Of a DNA stretch of 56,623 nt, positions 1 to 8,002 are shown piece by piece (positions within the stretch are counted from its first letter, which is position 1; every line of letters begins with the position of its first letter). The translations under genes and the position numbers were made by a program. Location of the stretch: the IMG/VR virus record IMGVR_UViG_3300035156_000125, positions 1-56,623 of that record, one strand, 5' to 3'. The notes below the pieces were generated by a model. It saw nothing but the letters and a program-made list of their open reading frames with translations, was not told where the DNA came from and did not search any database. The DNA comes from a virus.

Positions 1-25
1 ATCTTAATTCTACATTGTTGCCCAT
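1..25 (-). CDS. Start of a truncated fibre-region gene (8 codons visible)
   Basis: An ATG on the minus strand at 25 opens a frame (MGNNVELR) that runs off the window edge. It lies 52 bases after the stop of the lectin/propeller gene at 78. If the window is circular, this would be the 5' end of the gene whose 3' part occupies 55981-56623. The two frames differ by one base at the join, so a few bases are probably missing or one is wrong. Function unknown. Confidence 0.4.
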
Positions 26-77
26 TGTTGCTTATGTTTTTATCAGCCGTTTTGCATTGTTGTGTTACTCACTTGTA

Positions 78-1709
78 TTACGGATTATTTATAATTGGCA
101 CATACCACACTCCTATGTCGCTATTTGTTGGCTGTGTCGGTGCTGTGTTAGTGCTATGTGTTGAAAGAAATATTAACCGAGCGTTTGGCCCATCAAAATA
201 AAGACTGCTGTCATACACTCCCGAATACCCCGGTTGTGGACTAAAAAATTTCAGTAAAGGCAATATCCTTACACCATCCTTTGACGCCCATCTTACAACT
301 TCGCGACCTACGCCTGACGATGCTGATGCTCCATCTCCTGTTATCGCATAAATAGAAGATCCAAGTTGTATGGAACAAACCTCACCGGGATAGAATTTAT
401 TGAACGGCATCATCATTGACCCTAGTACGGTTGGAGTTGTCCATGTTATACCGTCCGTTGATGTTGACCTTAGCATGAACCTTAAAAACGTCGTTGCAGT
501 TTCACCCACAAAAAACATTTCTAAGCCTGTCCAGATTGGTCTAACTATTGGGTCTACATATTTATTATACCCTCCTACGCCACCTGTAAAAATTATTGTC
601 CCTTGTGGATATACTTCATTGAGCGTGTTTGCAAATGAATAGCGAATATTAGCGTAAGTAGTGTTAGGGTTATCGTGGTAGTAATGCCAGTATTTTGCAA
701 GGAAAGGAACAACTGAACCATTCCCGGCAAGGTCGCCTTCACCTGTTCCAGGTGTTTGAATTGCCGTTGCTTGAACAGTCCACGGCCCGCTGATAGTATT
801 TGCAATAGCTGCCCAAACTGTCCATATTGTACCGTTATAAGCCGAAACAGAAAAGAACTTTTTGCCGTCTAAGGTGTCGTGGTATCCGTCAGGATTTGCC
901 CAACCGCCACTAGCTTGCGTGTAGCCTGTTCTTAGTAATATGTTTGACTGGAAAACGGCTGTATCAAGATAAGTTCCTTTCAGTTCGTTCATCTTCAATA
1001 ATGCGAGTGTATTTGCATCTGAAGTAAGATTTGAAGTGCTTGGAGTGTAAGCAGAAGAATAACGTGAAATATTACTCATTCTAAAGTCTCCAATTGTTCC
1101 CCAGAAAGGAGCTATAGCAGCCCCGCCAGTGTCATCATCGTGACAGCCTAACCTAAATGGAACGCTGTTGGCAACTGCAACGGGAGTACCACATGTAACA
1201 GAAGAAACTTGCGCCCCGTCAATAAACATTTTTAGATTTGTACCCGTTCTTACAAGTGCAACGGTATGTGCGTTTCCGTCCGTAGTAGCAGCCGAGGCTA
1301 TAGCAGCCGCACCGGAATAGTTGTTATAATAGTTTAATTTATTGGCTGCATCAAAGTAGCAAAGGAATTGCGAAGTTGTTCCCGATGCGCCGTTACCCCA
1401 TCTTGCAAAAATTACCTGAACAATCCCGTTCTTAGCAGTGTTGCGCTTAAAACGAAACTCTATTGTGTAATTAGAAAGGTTATTATCAAACTTTTCTCCT
1501 TCTGCAATAGCGTTGCTGATACCGGCAAACAATAGCCCGTTTATACCTGTTCCAAATGCATCGGTTACGACTGCCGGCGGTGTTTGTCCACCAAGTGTCA
1601 AATGCTTCCCATTACCCGAAGTGTCCACGATGTTTGCATAATCTAACGCAGATATTGCAGGCGCACCGAGTAAGAAGCCGGGATTTAATATCGTAAGCGC
1701 TCCTATCAT
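78..1709 (-). CDS. Tail fibre/spike protein with LamG-like lectin domain and beta-propeller-like C-terminal half
   Basis: This 543-residue protein has two recognisable parts. Residues about 20-230 look like a concanavalin-type LamG_3 domain: an opening DTSGNGKHLTL, a middle TIEFRFKR and HTVALVRTGTNLKMFIDG, and a closing IGDFRMS. Residues about 265-540 are rich in aromatic beta-strands, with PFLAKYWHYYHD, YVDPIVRPIWTG and MFFVGE, resembling five-bladed glycosidase propellers of the GH43/GH32 kind. I infer that it binds, and perhaps cleaves, host surface glycan at the tail tip. The ATG overlaps the upstream stop at 1706-1709 (ATGA), so it is translationally coupled to the 122-residue protein. 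The C-terminus VPIINNP resembles the IIYNP ending of the protein at 55981. No signal peptide is seen. Confidence 0.7.
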   Translation of the reverse strand: MIGALTILNPGFLLGAPAISALDYANIVDTSGNGKHLTLGGQTPPAVVTDAFGTGINGLLFAGISNAIAEGEKFDNNLSNYTIEFRFKRNTAKNGIVQVIFARWGNGASGTTSQFLCYFDAANKLNYYNNYSGAAAIASAATTDGNAHTVALVRTGTNLKMFIDGAQVSSVTCGTPVAVANSVPFRLGCHDDDTGGAAIAPFWGTIGDFRMSNISRYSSAYTPSTSNLTSDANTLALLKMNELKGTYLDTAVFQSNILLRTGYTQASGGWANPDGYHDTLDGKKFFSVSAYNGTIWTVWAAIANTISGPWTVQATAIQTPGTGEGDLAGNGSVVPFLAKYWHYYHDNPNTTYANIRYSFANTLNEVYPQGTIIFTGGVGGYNKYVDPIVRPIWTGLEMFFVGETATTFLRFMLRSTSTDGITWTTPTVLGSMMMPFNKFYPGEVCSIQLGSSIYAITGDGASASSGVGREVVRWASKDGVRILPLLKFFSPQPGYSGVYDSSLYFDGPNARLIFLSTHSTNTAPTQPTNSDIGVWYVPIINNP

Positions 1710-2074
1710 GGCTGTACTGAATAAGCTGCTACTATATCAGTTTCGTTTGAACCAAAGCAGTAGAGTGAAAGAATTGCTGTTTTGCCTGTTGCTATGCTTG
1801 CAGGCATACCAGAGCCAATGAAGACCCACCCTACAGGAAATGTAAAAGTGCGTGCAGAACTATCGCCAATTATCCGAATTACCTTTTGCTTTATTGCTGC
1901 CTTGTTGGAAGTTGTGAAAGTGACATTCCCAGTAAGCGTTAACGTCTTTATGTTGTCGTTGTTAAAATCGAGGTTTGTTGTTGCTGCATAAGTAAGGGTT
2001 GACAGTACATCAATAGACGCTTTTGCCGCCAAATCAGTTACTAAATTTGTTACCTGTTCTTGCCTGATTGCCAT
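1706..2074 (-). CDS. Small tail-fibre-associated protein
   Basis: A 122-residue protein beginning MAIRQEQVTNLVTDLAAKAS, a short helical start often seen at the N-terminus of phage fibre proteins. It is followed by beta-rich sequence (TLTLTGNVTFTTSN, ARTFTFPVGWVF) that resembles the repeat region of fibre stalks. It lies 4 nt after the SGNH fibre gene and overlaps the start of the lectin fibre gene by 4 nt, so the three form one translational unit. It is probably an adaptor or stalk subunit of the same fibre complex; the exact role is unknown. Confidence 0.65.
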   Translation of the reverse strand: MAIRQEQVTNLVTDLAAKASIDVLSTLTYAATTNLDFNNDNIKTLTLTGNVTFTTSNKAAIKQKVIRIIGDSSARTFTFPVGWVFIGSGMPASIATGKTAILSLYCFGSNETDIVAAYSVQP

Positions 2075-2078
2075 AGTA

Positions 2079-5000
2079 TTATTTTATATAGGTTGCCCTT
2101 ATTTTGTCGCCTGTAAATGGTGCTGTGATAAAAGTTATGGTCGCTCCCGAAATGGTGTAATCATCGGTAAGCATTTGAAGCAACCCATTCAAGAAAATCA
2201 TTTCTTTTCCGGTTACAGGGGTGTTGGCAAGGGTAAATACTGTGTTTGAACTGTTTACAGTTCCTGATGGAGTTTCCCGAACGATGTAGTCGGCTGAATT
2301 TAATTTTAATGAAAGGTTGGTAGCATTGGTGGCACTGTCAATGAATGTTCTCCAGGCTGCCAGTGCGCTATCATAATATTTGAATTTGTTAGTGCTGTTG
2401 ACGTAAACAAGCAAACCATTTGAAGGACTACTTATTGCTGCTCTTTGTGTCTCTGTTAAACGTGGAACTAGCAAACCTTTAGTACTGCGTATATCCAATA
2501 TAGCTGAAGGATCAATAACATCAGATGATGCGAGAGCATCTCCCAAAAGCAATCCTCTTTTTTGAAAAGCGGCACGTTTCGTTGGGGTAAATGTACCAGA
2601 TGATGTTAACGCACTGTCAACATAGATACCTACTTCTTGTTGTGTTCCTGAAATACCTAAGCCTATAGCTGAAGAGCTAGTTGCAGTGGCTACCCAACTT
2701 GTTCCATTATAATAACCATCATTCGAAAAACTCGTCCCCGTCAAACTTGTAAGGTAACCCCTGTTTCCAAACTTCATTGCCGTTGCTGCCGTTTCCTGCA
2801 CTTCAAATAAGGCAGTATTTGCCGGTACTCCTGTACCTACTACTACTCTGTTATTAGTGTTGATAGCAAACCTTTGCGTAGGCGTGTAAGTTGATCCCAT
2901 AGTCTTGCCTGCGTCTGAATAAAATCCAAGAAAGCCGCCCCCCTGAACAAATAAAGATGGCGCTGCGCTTTTTGCAGTGTATGCCCCTCCGCTATAGCCT
3001 ACACCTGCTCCTATTATAGCTGTGTTATTTGCTCCGCTACCAGATAAGTACATGCCATCACCAACGGCTACATAACCTTCTCTTTGGTCGATTGTTAGAT
3101 AATTTGCATCTTGCCTGTAATTGCTTTTTGGTTTTAGGTTAAGGACTGCCGCTATATTATCTGCCTTACGTTGGTGCCCTAGTACATTAGGATGCAAACC
3201 ATCAATAGTGTAAGAGGTATTCATCGTAAAACCTGATGCCGCTTTCATTGTCAAGTACTGATCTATTACAGCTCCCGAGCTTCCATAAGTAGAAATAATT
3301 AAGGAGTTATAAGAACTTACATCAATTGCTCTTGGCATTACTGTAGTTATAAATAGGGTACTGCCTAACACATACCCGGCTGATTGTAATGCTGAAACTA
3401 GCGTTGCCAGATTTGACATAAACACTGTAGTGGTTTGCGTTCCTGCTGAACCGCTAATGTTATTTGTTCCTTCATCAATAACTATTTTAGACGGTGCAAG
3501 TGCGATTATTTCTGCTACGTTATTATCTTCAAACTTGTTATTTCCTGCACCATAGCCAACGAAATTTCCCTCATACTGGTTTATTAATTTTTGAAGCCAC
3601 CTGTTTTCCGGCGAATTAGAGTAGTAGCCCTTCAATATGCTATCACCAATAAAAAGCCAATCAGCATATTTTACCTCGTTGGATGTTACTATTAAATTAT
3701 CTACCTGATGGGTGCCACCTAAAGCGTAAATGGTAATCTGCCCTGAAGGACAATTAAAAGTTTGTATAGGAGAATTTAAGGGAATATTGAGCGGTTCTGT
3801 TATAGATGCTCCTGTGGTGATGTTTTTTACTATCGTAACTATTTTGTTTTTATAGTAAAAGATAGAGACATGCAGATTATCACCTGCCGTTACCGTTAGT
3901 CTGCTTGTGCCTAATATTGCTCCTGTTGCTGAATTGTTGTAGTAATAAGAGATTTTACCACTGTTAGATGAACTTAAATCAATACCAACTTGTAGCGGAT
4001 TTAATCCCTGCCATCCAACACCAACACCGCCAAAAGTTCCTGATAGTGTTCCTACTGTTATATCAAAAGATATTGTTTCCGTTTCCAAATTCGTAATTCC
4101 ATAAGTTGAGTGTTTGATGTAGTTGGCAAAGCTTAAAGAACCTGCTGCTGAACTTACAGCAAGTTTGCCTGCTGATATACTTCCTGCACCCGTTCCTGCA
4201 GCCGTCCAGTTAGATAATGTTCCTGAAAATGTCTCGTTTATTAGTGATCCTAATGGTATGTATGTTTTATTAGCTGCTATAATTGCAGCAAGACTATCAG
4301 ACGTTGTCTTCGTAGCTGCTTTGGTTTGCCAGTAAGTTGCGTCAGGGTTAAGCGTTACATTCGAGTTTGCCCCGCTTGTATCTACTGTTCCTGATATGCC
4401 GTTTGCCGTTGTGATTACGACTGGTCGGACTGTGCCGGATGAGCCGCCTGTTGATGTAGGCGAATAAATACTCCAATGCTGCCCGTTCTTTTTGTACACT
4501 CGCAGACTGTCACCGGAGCGGTATAAGGTGTCGAGGTTTTTGTCAGAGTAGATTTTTTGGACGTAGGTAAGTGGATCGTAGTTAGCTGAAAAATCCTGTG
4601 CAGCAACCATCCCCCTTGAACTTGGACTTACATCTGAAAACAAAAAACCATTATCTGTATCATTAATGGCTAACGTCTTGTCGTATGACCCTAATCCTAT
4701 ACCCTGATTTGGTTCAATAAAAATATAATTATTGTTTAACTGGTCTCTAATTGCTACCGGCCCACCTAATATGAGGTCACCCGTTATTGGTTTCCCCGCA
4801 ATCGTACCGCTTAATGGTATTTTGGTACTGTCTGTGTCGCTGCCGCCAACCAAATGAGCAGTATCAGCTAACCCGTTTAACCTGCCAAGAATAAAGCCTG
4901 AACTATCCGGCAACCCTGTAAATGTTCGATACGCGCCGCTATCTATACCACTACCACCGCCCGTATAACTAGTCGTATCTTCTGAAAGCGTTCCTAAACT

Positions 5001-5687
5001 GTCTTTAAGAAGAATTTGCATATTGGCTACAACCCGCCTTCCATAGTAATACGGTTTATCTATAGCACCGGCTGAAATTGATATTGGAATTTTACCTGTA
5101 CTGTCAGCTACTATTGGTGTACCTCCATTTACGGATACTGAAAAAGGCAACGTACCGCTCCTTTTCGGCAGATAAAGCGTACTGTCACCTTGCATGTGAT
5201 AGGACTTTAGCGCAATCGAACCGGGATAGGCAAGACTGTTACGAAGGGTAAGGTAGGGCGTTGCTACCTGGTCTTTATTTAGGAAAGTACCTTGTGCGCC
5301 AGATGCGGTTCCGGTTATCCATACGTAAGGGAATGGGCCGGTAAGTGTTACTGATTGGTCTGTCGCCGTGTTGCCGAGGTCGAGGGTTTGTTGAAGGGTT
5401 TGGGAGGAGCCCGACCCGCCGGCATCAATAGCCGTCCATTTGTACCCAGCCCAGGTATAAAATATATTATTTCTTGCAATGGTGTCTTGCGGACGCCTGG
5501 TAATTGCGCCTTGGCGGATCGGGGTGTACATGGTATCATAAATCGGTGCGTAAAGCTCCGTGTTAGCCATTACCCCGTTATACCGAATGCCCCTCGACGC
5601 ATTAGGCTGTGCGAAACTGCCGACCGGCTGCTGACTAAAAGCGGAAAATGATACAGCAGAGAGCAGTATAAAAAAAAGTGATTTCAT
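2079..5687 (-). CDS. Large tail fibre/spike with signal peptide and SGNH (GDSL-like) hydrolase domain
   Basis: This 1202-residue protein starts with a classic signal peptide (MKSLFFILLSAVSFSAFSQ, likely cut near residue 19). Residues about 20-480 are repetitive, Gly/Ser/Thr-rich fibre sequence. Near residues 675-850 is an SGNH hydrolase: FIGDS with the nucleophile Ser near 681, an EGTNN block near 740, and DGLHPN near 830 carrying the catalytic Asp and His. Such domains usually remove O-acetyl groups from surface polysaccharide. The last 60 residues (FTLANTP, IFLNGLLQ, DYTISGATITF) match a C-terminal module common in phage fibres. A cleavable export signal is unexpected on a virion protein; the same feature recurs at 50962 and 53952. 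Confidence 0.75.
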   Translation of the reverse strand: MKSLFFILLSAVSFSAFSQQPVGSFAQPNASRGIRYNGVMANTELYAPIYDTMYTPIRQGAITRRPQDTIARNNIFYTWAGYKWTAIDAGGSGSSQTLQQTLDLGNTATDQSVTLTGPFPYVWITGTASGAQGTFLNKDQVATPYLTLRNSLAYPGSIALKSYHMQGDSTLYLPKRSGTLPFSVSVNGGTPIVADSTGKIPISISAGAIDKPYYYGRRVVANMQILLKDSLGTLSEDTTSYTGGGSGIDSGAYRTFTGLPDSSGFILGRLNGLADTAHLVGGSDTDSTKIPLSGTIAGKPITGDLILGGPVAIRDQLNNNYIFIEPNQGIGLGSYDKTLAINDTDNGFLFSDVSPSSRGMVAAQDFSANYDPLTYVQKIYSDKNLDTLYRSGDSLRVYKKNGQHWSIYSPTSTGGSSGTVRPVVITTANGISGTVDTSGANSNVTLNPDATYWQTKAATKTTSDSLAAIIAANKTYIPLGSLINETFSGTLSNWTAAGTGAGSISAGKLAVSSAAGSLSFANYIKHSTYGITNLETETISFDITVGTLSGTFGGVGVGWQGLNPLQVGIDLSSSNSGKISYYYNNSATGAILGTSRLTVTAGDNLHVSIFYYKNKIVTIVKNITTGASITEPLNIPLNSPIQTFNCPSGQITIYALGGTHQVDNLIVTSNEVKYADWLFIGDSILKGYYSNSPENRWLQKLINQYEGNFVGYGAGNNKFEDNNVAEIIALAPSKIVIDEGTNNISGSAGTQTTTVFMSNLATLVSALQSAGYVLGSTLFITTVMPRAIDVSSYNSLIISTYGSSGAVIDQYLTMKAASGFTMNTSYTIDGLHPNVLGHQRKADNIAAVLNLKPKSNYRQDANYLTIDQREGYVAVGDGMYLSGSGANNTAIIGAGVGYSGGAYTAKSAAPSLFVQGGGFLGFYSDAGKTMGSTYTPTQRFAINTNNRVVVGTGVPANTALFEVQETAATAMKFGNRGYLTSLTGTSFSNDGYYNGTSWVATATSSSAIGLGISGTQQEVGIYVDSALTSSGTFTPTKRAAFQKRGLLLGDALASSDVIDPSAILDIRSTKGLLVPRLTETQRAAISSPSNGLLVYVNSTNKFKYYDSALAAWRTFIDSATNATNLSLKLNSADYIVRETPSGTVNSSNTVFTLANTPVTGKEMIFLNGLLQMLTDDYTISGATITFITAPFTGDKIRATYIK

Positions 5688-5759
5688 GTTAAATTGAAGT
5701 TAGCAGGGCACGGTTTGCCATGTTCAGGTATTGTATAACACTAGCCAATAGGTTACAAA

Positions 5760-7088
5760 CTAGCAACGTACATAGGCTCGGGTTGCATAGTTTTTCGGGC
5801 GTGTTTCGGTGCCTGTATTTGCGTCTGTTGTCTTGCTTGTACTGCCTGGTATCATTACACTTCTATCATTCGCATTGTCGGAAAGACCAGTTTGATCGCC
5901 GGGGTTGTATTCGTGTGTATGTGGGCCTACCATATCAGCTTGATATTGGCCGGGTAAGCGGGTTCCGTCCGTTTGTCGCTCGAAAAGGTCTCGCAGATCC
6001 GGTACATGAAAGTTGCCGCTGCCGTCTGCTAAGGAATATTTGTATTTATTGTCGCCTGTAGACCATGCCGCATAAGTAACAACCTCTCCCGAAGGTAACC
6101 GGTTGACATAATCGTAGAATAGACGGGCCTGCGCTGTGATTGTGCAGATAGTACCGTCGAGAGGTATTTTATTATACACTAATGTAGATCCGGCAAATTC
6201 AGAAACCCTTTCACCCACAATTTTAAAGTTGCCGTCTGCGTTCAAAATGTGCCATTCGCTGCCTATCCGGAATATTATCAAACTCTCGCAAATACCCATG
6301 TAAAGTTTAGTCCGTGCCCCTTGCAACCAATCAATTGCCCCGCTGTCAGAGCTAACGATGGCGGCGCAACTATGACTTATCCGGCCTGTTTTAATGTGTA
6401 GCTGTCGAAGCTCTACAACGGTCGAAATGGGCGGCAATGTAACTTCCAAATAAGGGCTTGCTCCTTCAATCAGGATTAATTTTGTCCCGAAATCTGTAGC
6501 TAAAATTGTAGCGTTTGCTGTGATGGTCCGGACGGACGTAAAAGGTAGGTTTATGACGGGCGCGGATGGCAGTACTTTCGGCTCAAACTCAACCCAATAC
6601 TTTTCATACGGCGAAATAGCATCGGTTAGGGTGAGTATTCCGGTTACAGGGTCCCAGGTGTAATTTTCTGCTGATAATGTGAACTGTGTGCCAAAGCCAA
6701 CCTTTTCCAAATGAATATCCCAGGTACGCCAATCATCCGTTCCGCTTGTGCCGTCCATCGTTACGGTGTTGGCCGCGCTGACCCATCCCGGCGTAAAATC
6801 GGCAACTATTTCTTGCGGTGCTTTTATCTCGATTGACCCGGCTGCGGGTAAGGTTATAATTGCATCGGCAAGGGTTTGAATATCGAGGGCTGAACCGTCT
6901 ATTTCAGTCCAGCGAAAAAAGTAGGATTGTGATGGTTCAAGGTTGTAAAAAGTCCACTGCCTTTGCGGGTGCGGGGCATCGTAAATAAGACTGTCAACAA
7001 TGGCAAGTCTGTCAGGTTCTTTGTATAGATTTATGCGTGTCCTGTTGACTGTAGTTAGGTCTGTCGTTACGATGTTAAGCGTTGCCAT
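5760..7088 (-). CDS. Tail fibre protein with C-terminal collar-type domain and inserted repeat module
   Basis: A 442-residue protein starting at the ATG at 7088 (MATLNIVTTDL); a TTG three codons upstream is less likely. Residues about 103-170 contain TVTMDGTSGTDDWRTWDI and EKVGFGTQ followed by YTWDPVTGILTL, a module repeated in the connector protein at 18900. The C-terminal 130 residues resemble the phage tail collar/short-fibre domain: PSGEVVTYAAW, then GSGNFHVPDLRDLFER, a HTH segment (VGPHTHEY) and the ending RPKNYATRAYVRC. It lies between the tail-tip gene and the SGNH fibre gene, so I infer a baseplate or fibre-base role. Its start codon sits inside a 16-bp perfect palindrome. Confidence 0.75.
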   Translation of the reverse strand: MATLNIVTTDLTTVNRTRINLYKEPDRLAIVDSLIYDAPHPQRQWTFYNLEPSQSYFFRWTEIDGSALDIQTLADAIITLPAAGSIEIKAPQEIVADFTPGWVSAANTVTMDGTSGTDDWRTWDIHLEKVGFGTQFTLSAENYTWDPVTGILTLTDAISPYEKYWVEFEPKVLPSAPVINLPFTSVRTITANATILATDFGTKLILIEGASPYLEVTLPPISTVVELRQLHIKTGRISHSCAAIVSSDSGAIDWLQGARTKLYMGICESLIIFRIGSEWHILNADGNFKIVGERVSEFAGSTLVYNKIPLDGTICTITAQARLFYDYVNRLPSGEVVTYAAWSTGDNKYKYSLADGSGNFHVPDLRDLFERQTDGTRLPGQYQADMVGPHTHEYNPGDQTGLSDNANDRSVMIPGSTSKTTDANTGTETRPKNYATRAYVRC

Positions 7089-7097
7089 GCATGGCAA
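7082..7097. repeat. 16-bp perfect palindrome over the fibre start codon
   Basis: TTGCCATGCATGGCAA reads the same on both strands. The ATG of the fibre gene (7088-7086) lies at its centre. In mRNA it could pair with itself or dimerise and mask the start; as DNA it could be a protein-binding site. Confidence 0.5.
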
Positions 7098-7151
7098 AGT
7101 ATTGAATACATGGTAAGGTGTTGGAGCGGTTTTGTAAGGGGGAAGGGAGTG

Positions 7152-7535
7152 TTATAAAATAATTTGCAGTTCTTCCCCGGTTAAAGCAAAGTATAGGTTT
7201 TGGAGCTGGTGTATGTGCTTTATTGGCTTACCTATTCTATTTAATTCGCAAAGGTATTCATCACCAATACTGCATAGGCAGTAATTTTTACTTAAAATAA
7301 CACTACTAATTGAATAGGAATTAAAATCACCGTCAAATTTAAACCCTGCCTTTTCAAGTATTTCTGGTGTTAGTGGGATGGGCATTAGCCTAATGCATGC
7401 TATTTCTTCCTGCTCGCCACATGACCAATATTTTACTTTGACTGAATTTTGAAATATCACTTTCACTTCATAAATCCTATGGTTGTTTCGTTCGGCCACC
7501 TTATTTCCTATTCGTAGTTCGTTTGCGGGTATCAT
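7152..7535 (-). CDS. ANELRIGN-type small protein of Bacteroidota phages
   Basis: The 127-residue protein starts at the ATG at 7535 (MIPANELRIGNKVAERNN), just after the upstream stop at 7540; a longer reading to 7595 would overlap that gene and lacks this conserved opening. From memory, Bacteroidota prophages encode many proteins with this layout: NELRIGN at the N-terminus, IPLTPEILEKAGF in the middle and IHQLQNLYFALTGEEL at the end. Function unknown. Such proteins normally sit in early regions; here the gene lies among tail genes and looks like an insertion. Confidence 0.75.
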   Translation of the reverse strand: MIPANELRIGNKVAERNNHRIYEVKVIFQNSVKVKYWSCGEQEEIACIRLMPIPLTPEILEKAGFKFDGDFNSYSISSVILSKNYCLCSIGDEYLCELNRIGKPIKHIHQLQNLYFALTGEELQIIL

Positions 7536-7539
7536 AAGG

Positions 7540-7809
7540 CTAGTTTTTGTTTTTCGGAGCAAATCTTTGTGGTAAATAATGTCCGTTCTTATCAACCCAC
7601 AGAATGCTTTCGCCAGTAAAATCAGCTATTTGCTGATATACAAATGGAATGCAGTTCTTTACATACTCATCCATTATTGGAGAAATGTTTTCCTTATTTA
7701 ATTTACAGCTCCAATTAGCCTTTGCAATAGGGTTATTCTTGTCTTTTTGTAAAATGAAATCTACTTTTATACCGTTCGAAAAAGTATAAGATGTTTGGAT
7801 TGTAAGCAT
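7540..7809 (-). CDS. Small protein of unknown function
   Basis: An 89-residue protein (MLTIQTSYTFSNGIKVDF...) with mixed alpha/beta character and no motif I recognise. Its stop is 4 nt before the start of the ANELRIGN-type gene, so the two form a pair. A terminator at 7961-7985 separates the pair from the tail-tip gene, suggesting separate transcription. The 193 bases between 7810 and 8002 hold only that terminator and AT-rich sequence; no promoter matching the Bacteroidota consensus was found there. Confidence 0.65.
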   Translation of the reverse strand: MLTIQTSYTFSNGIKVDFILQKDKNNPIAKANWSCKLNKENISPIMDEYVKNCIPFVYQQIADFTGESILWVDKNGHYLPQRFAPKNKN

Positions 7810-7960
7810 ATCAAATAAAACGGGCTAACCCTATACGTGTGCTTTACGTCCACTCCAAAAGAGGAATTGACCACGTAAGAATTAGCCTTATTTTAAATTA
7901 GTTGTTGCGATAGATAAATTTTGGATGAACGTAAAGCCGTATAAAGATAATAAAAAAAGC

Positions 7961-7985
7961 AGGCTTTCACCTGCTAATAATTACA
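7961..7985 (-). terminator. Intrinsic terminator after the tail-tip gene
   Basis: On the minus strand AGCAGG, a 6-nt loop and CCTGCT form a 6-bp stem followed by seven U. It lies 18 nt after the stop of the 1120-residue tail protein. Confidence 0.75.
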
Positions 7986-8002
7986 AGATTGCTACGATCC
8001 AT

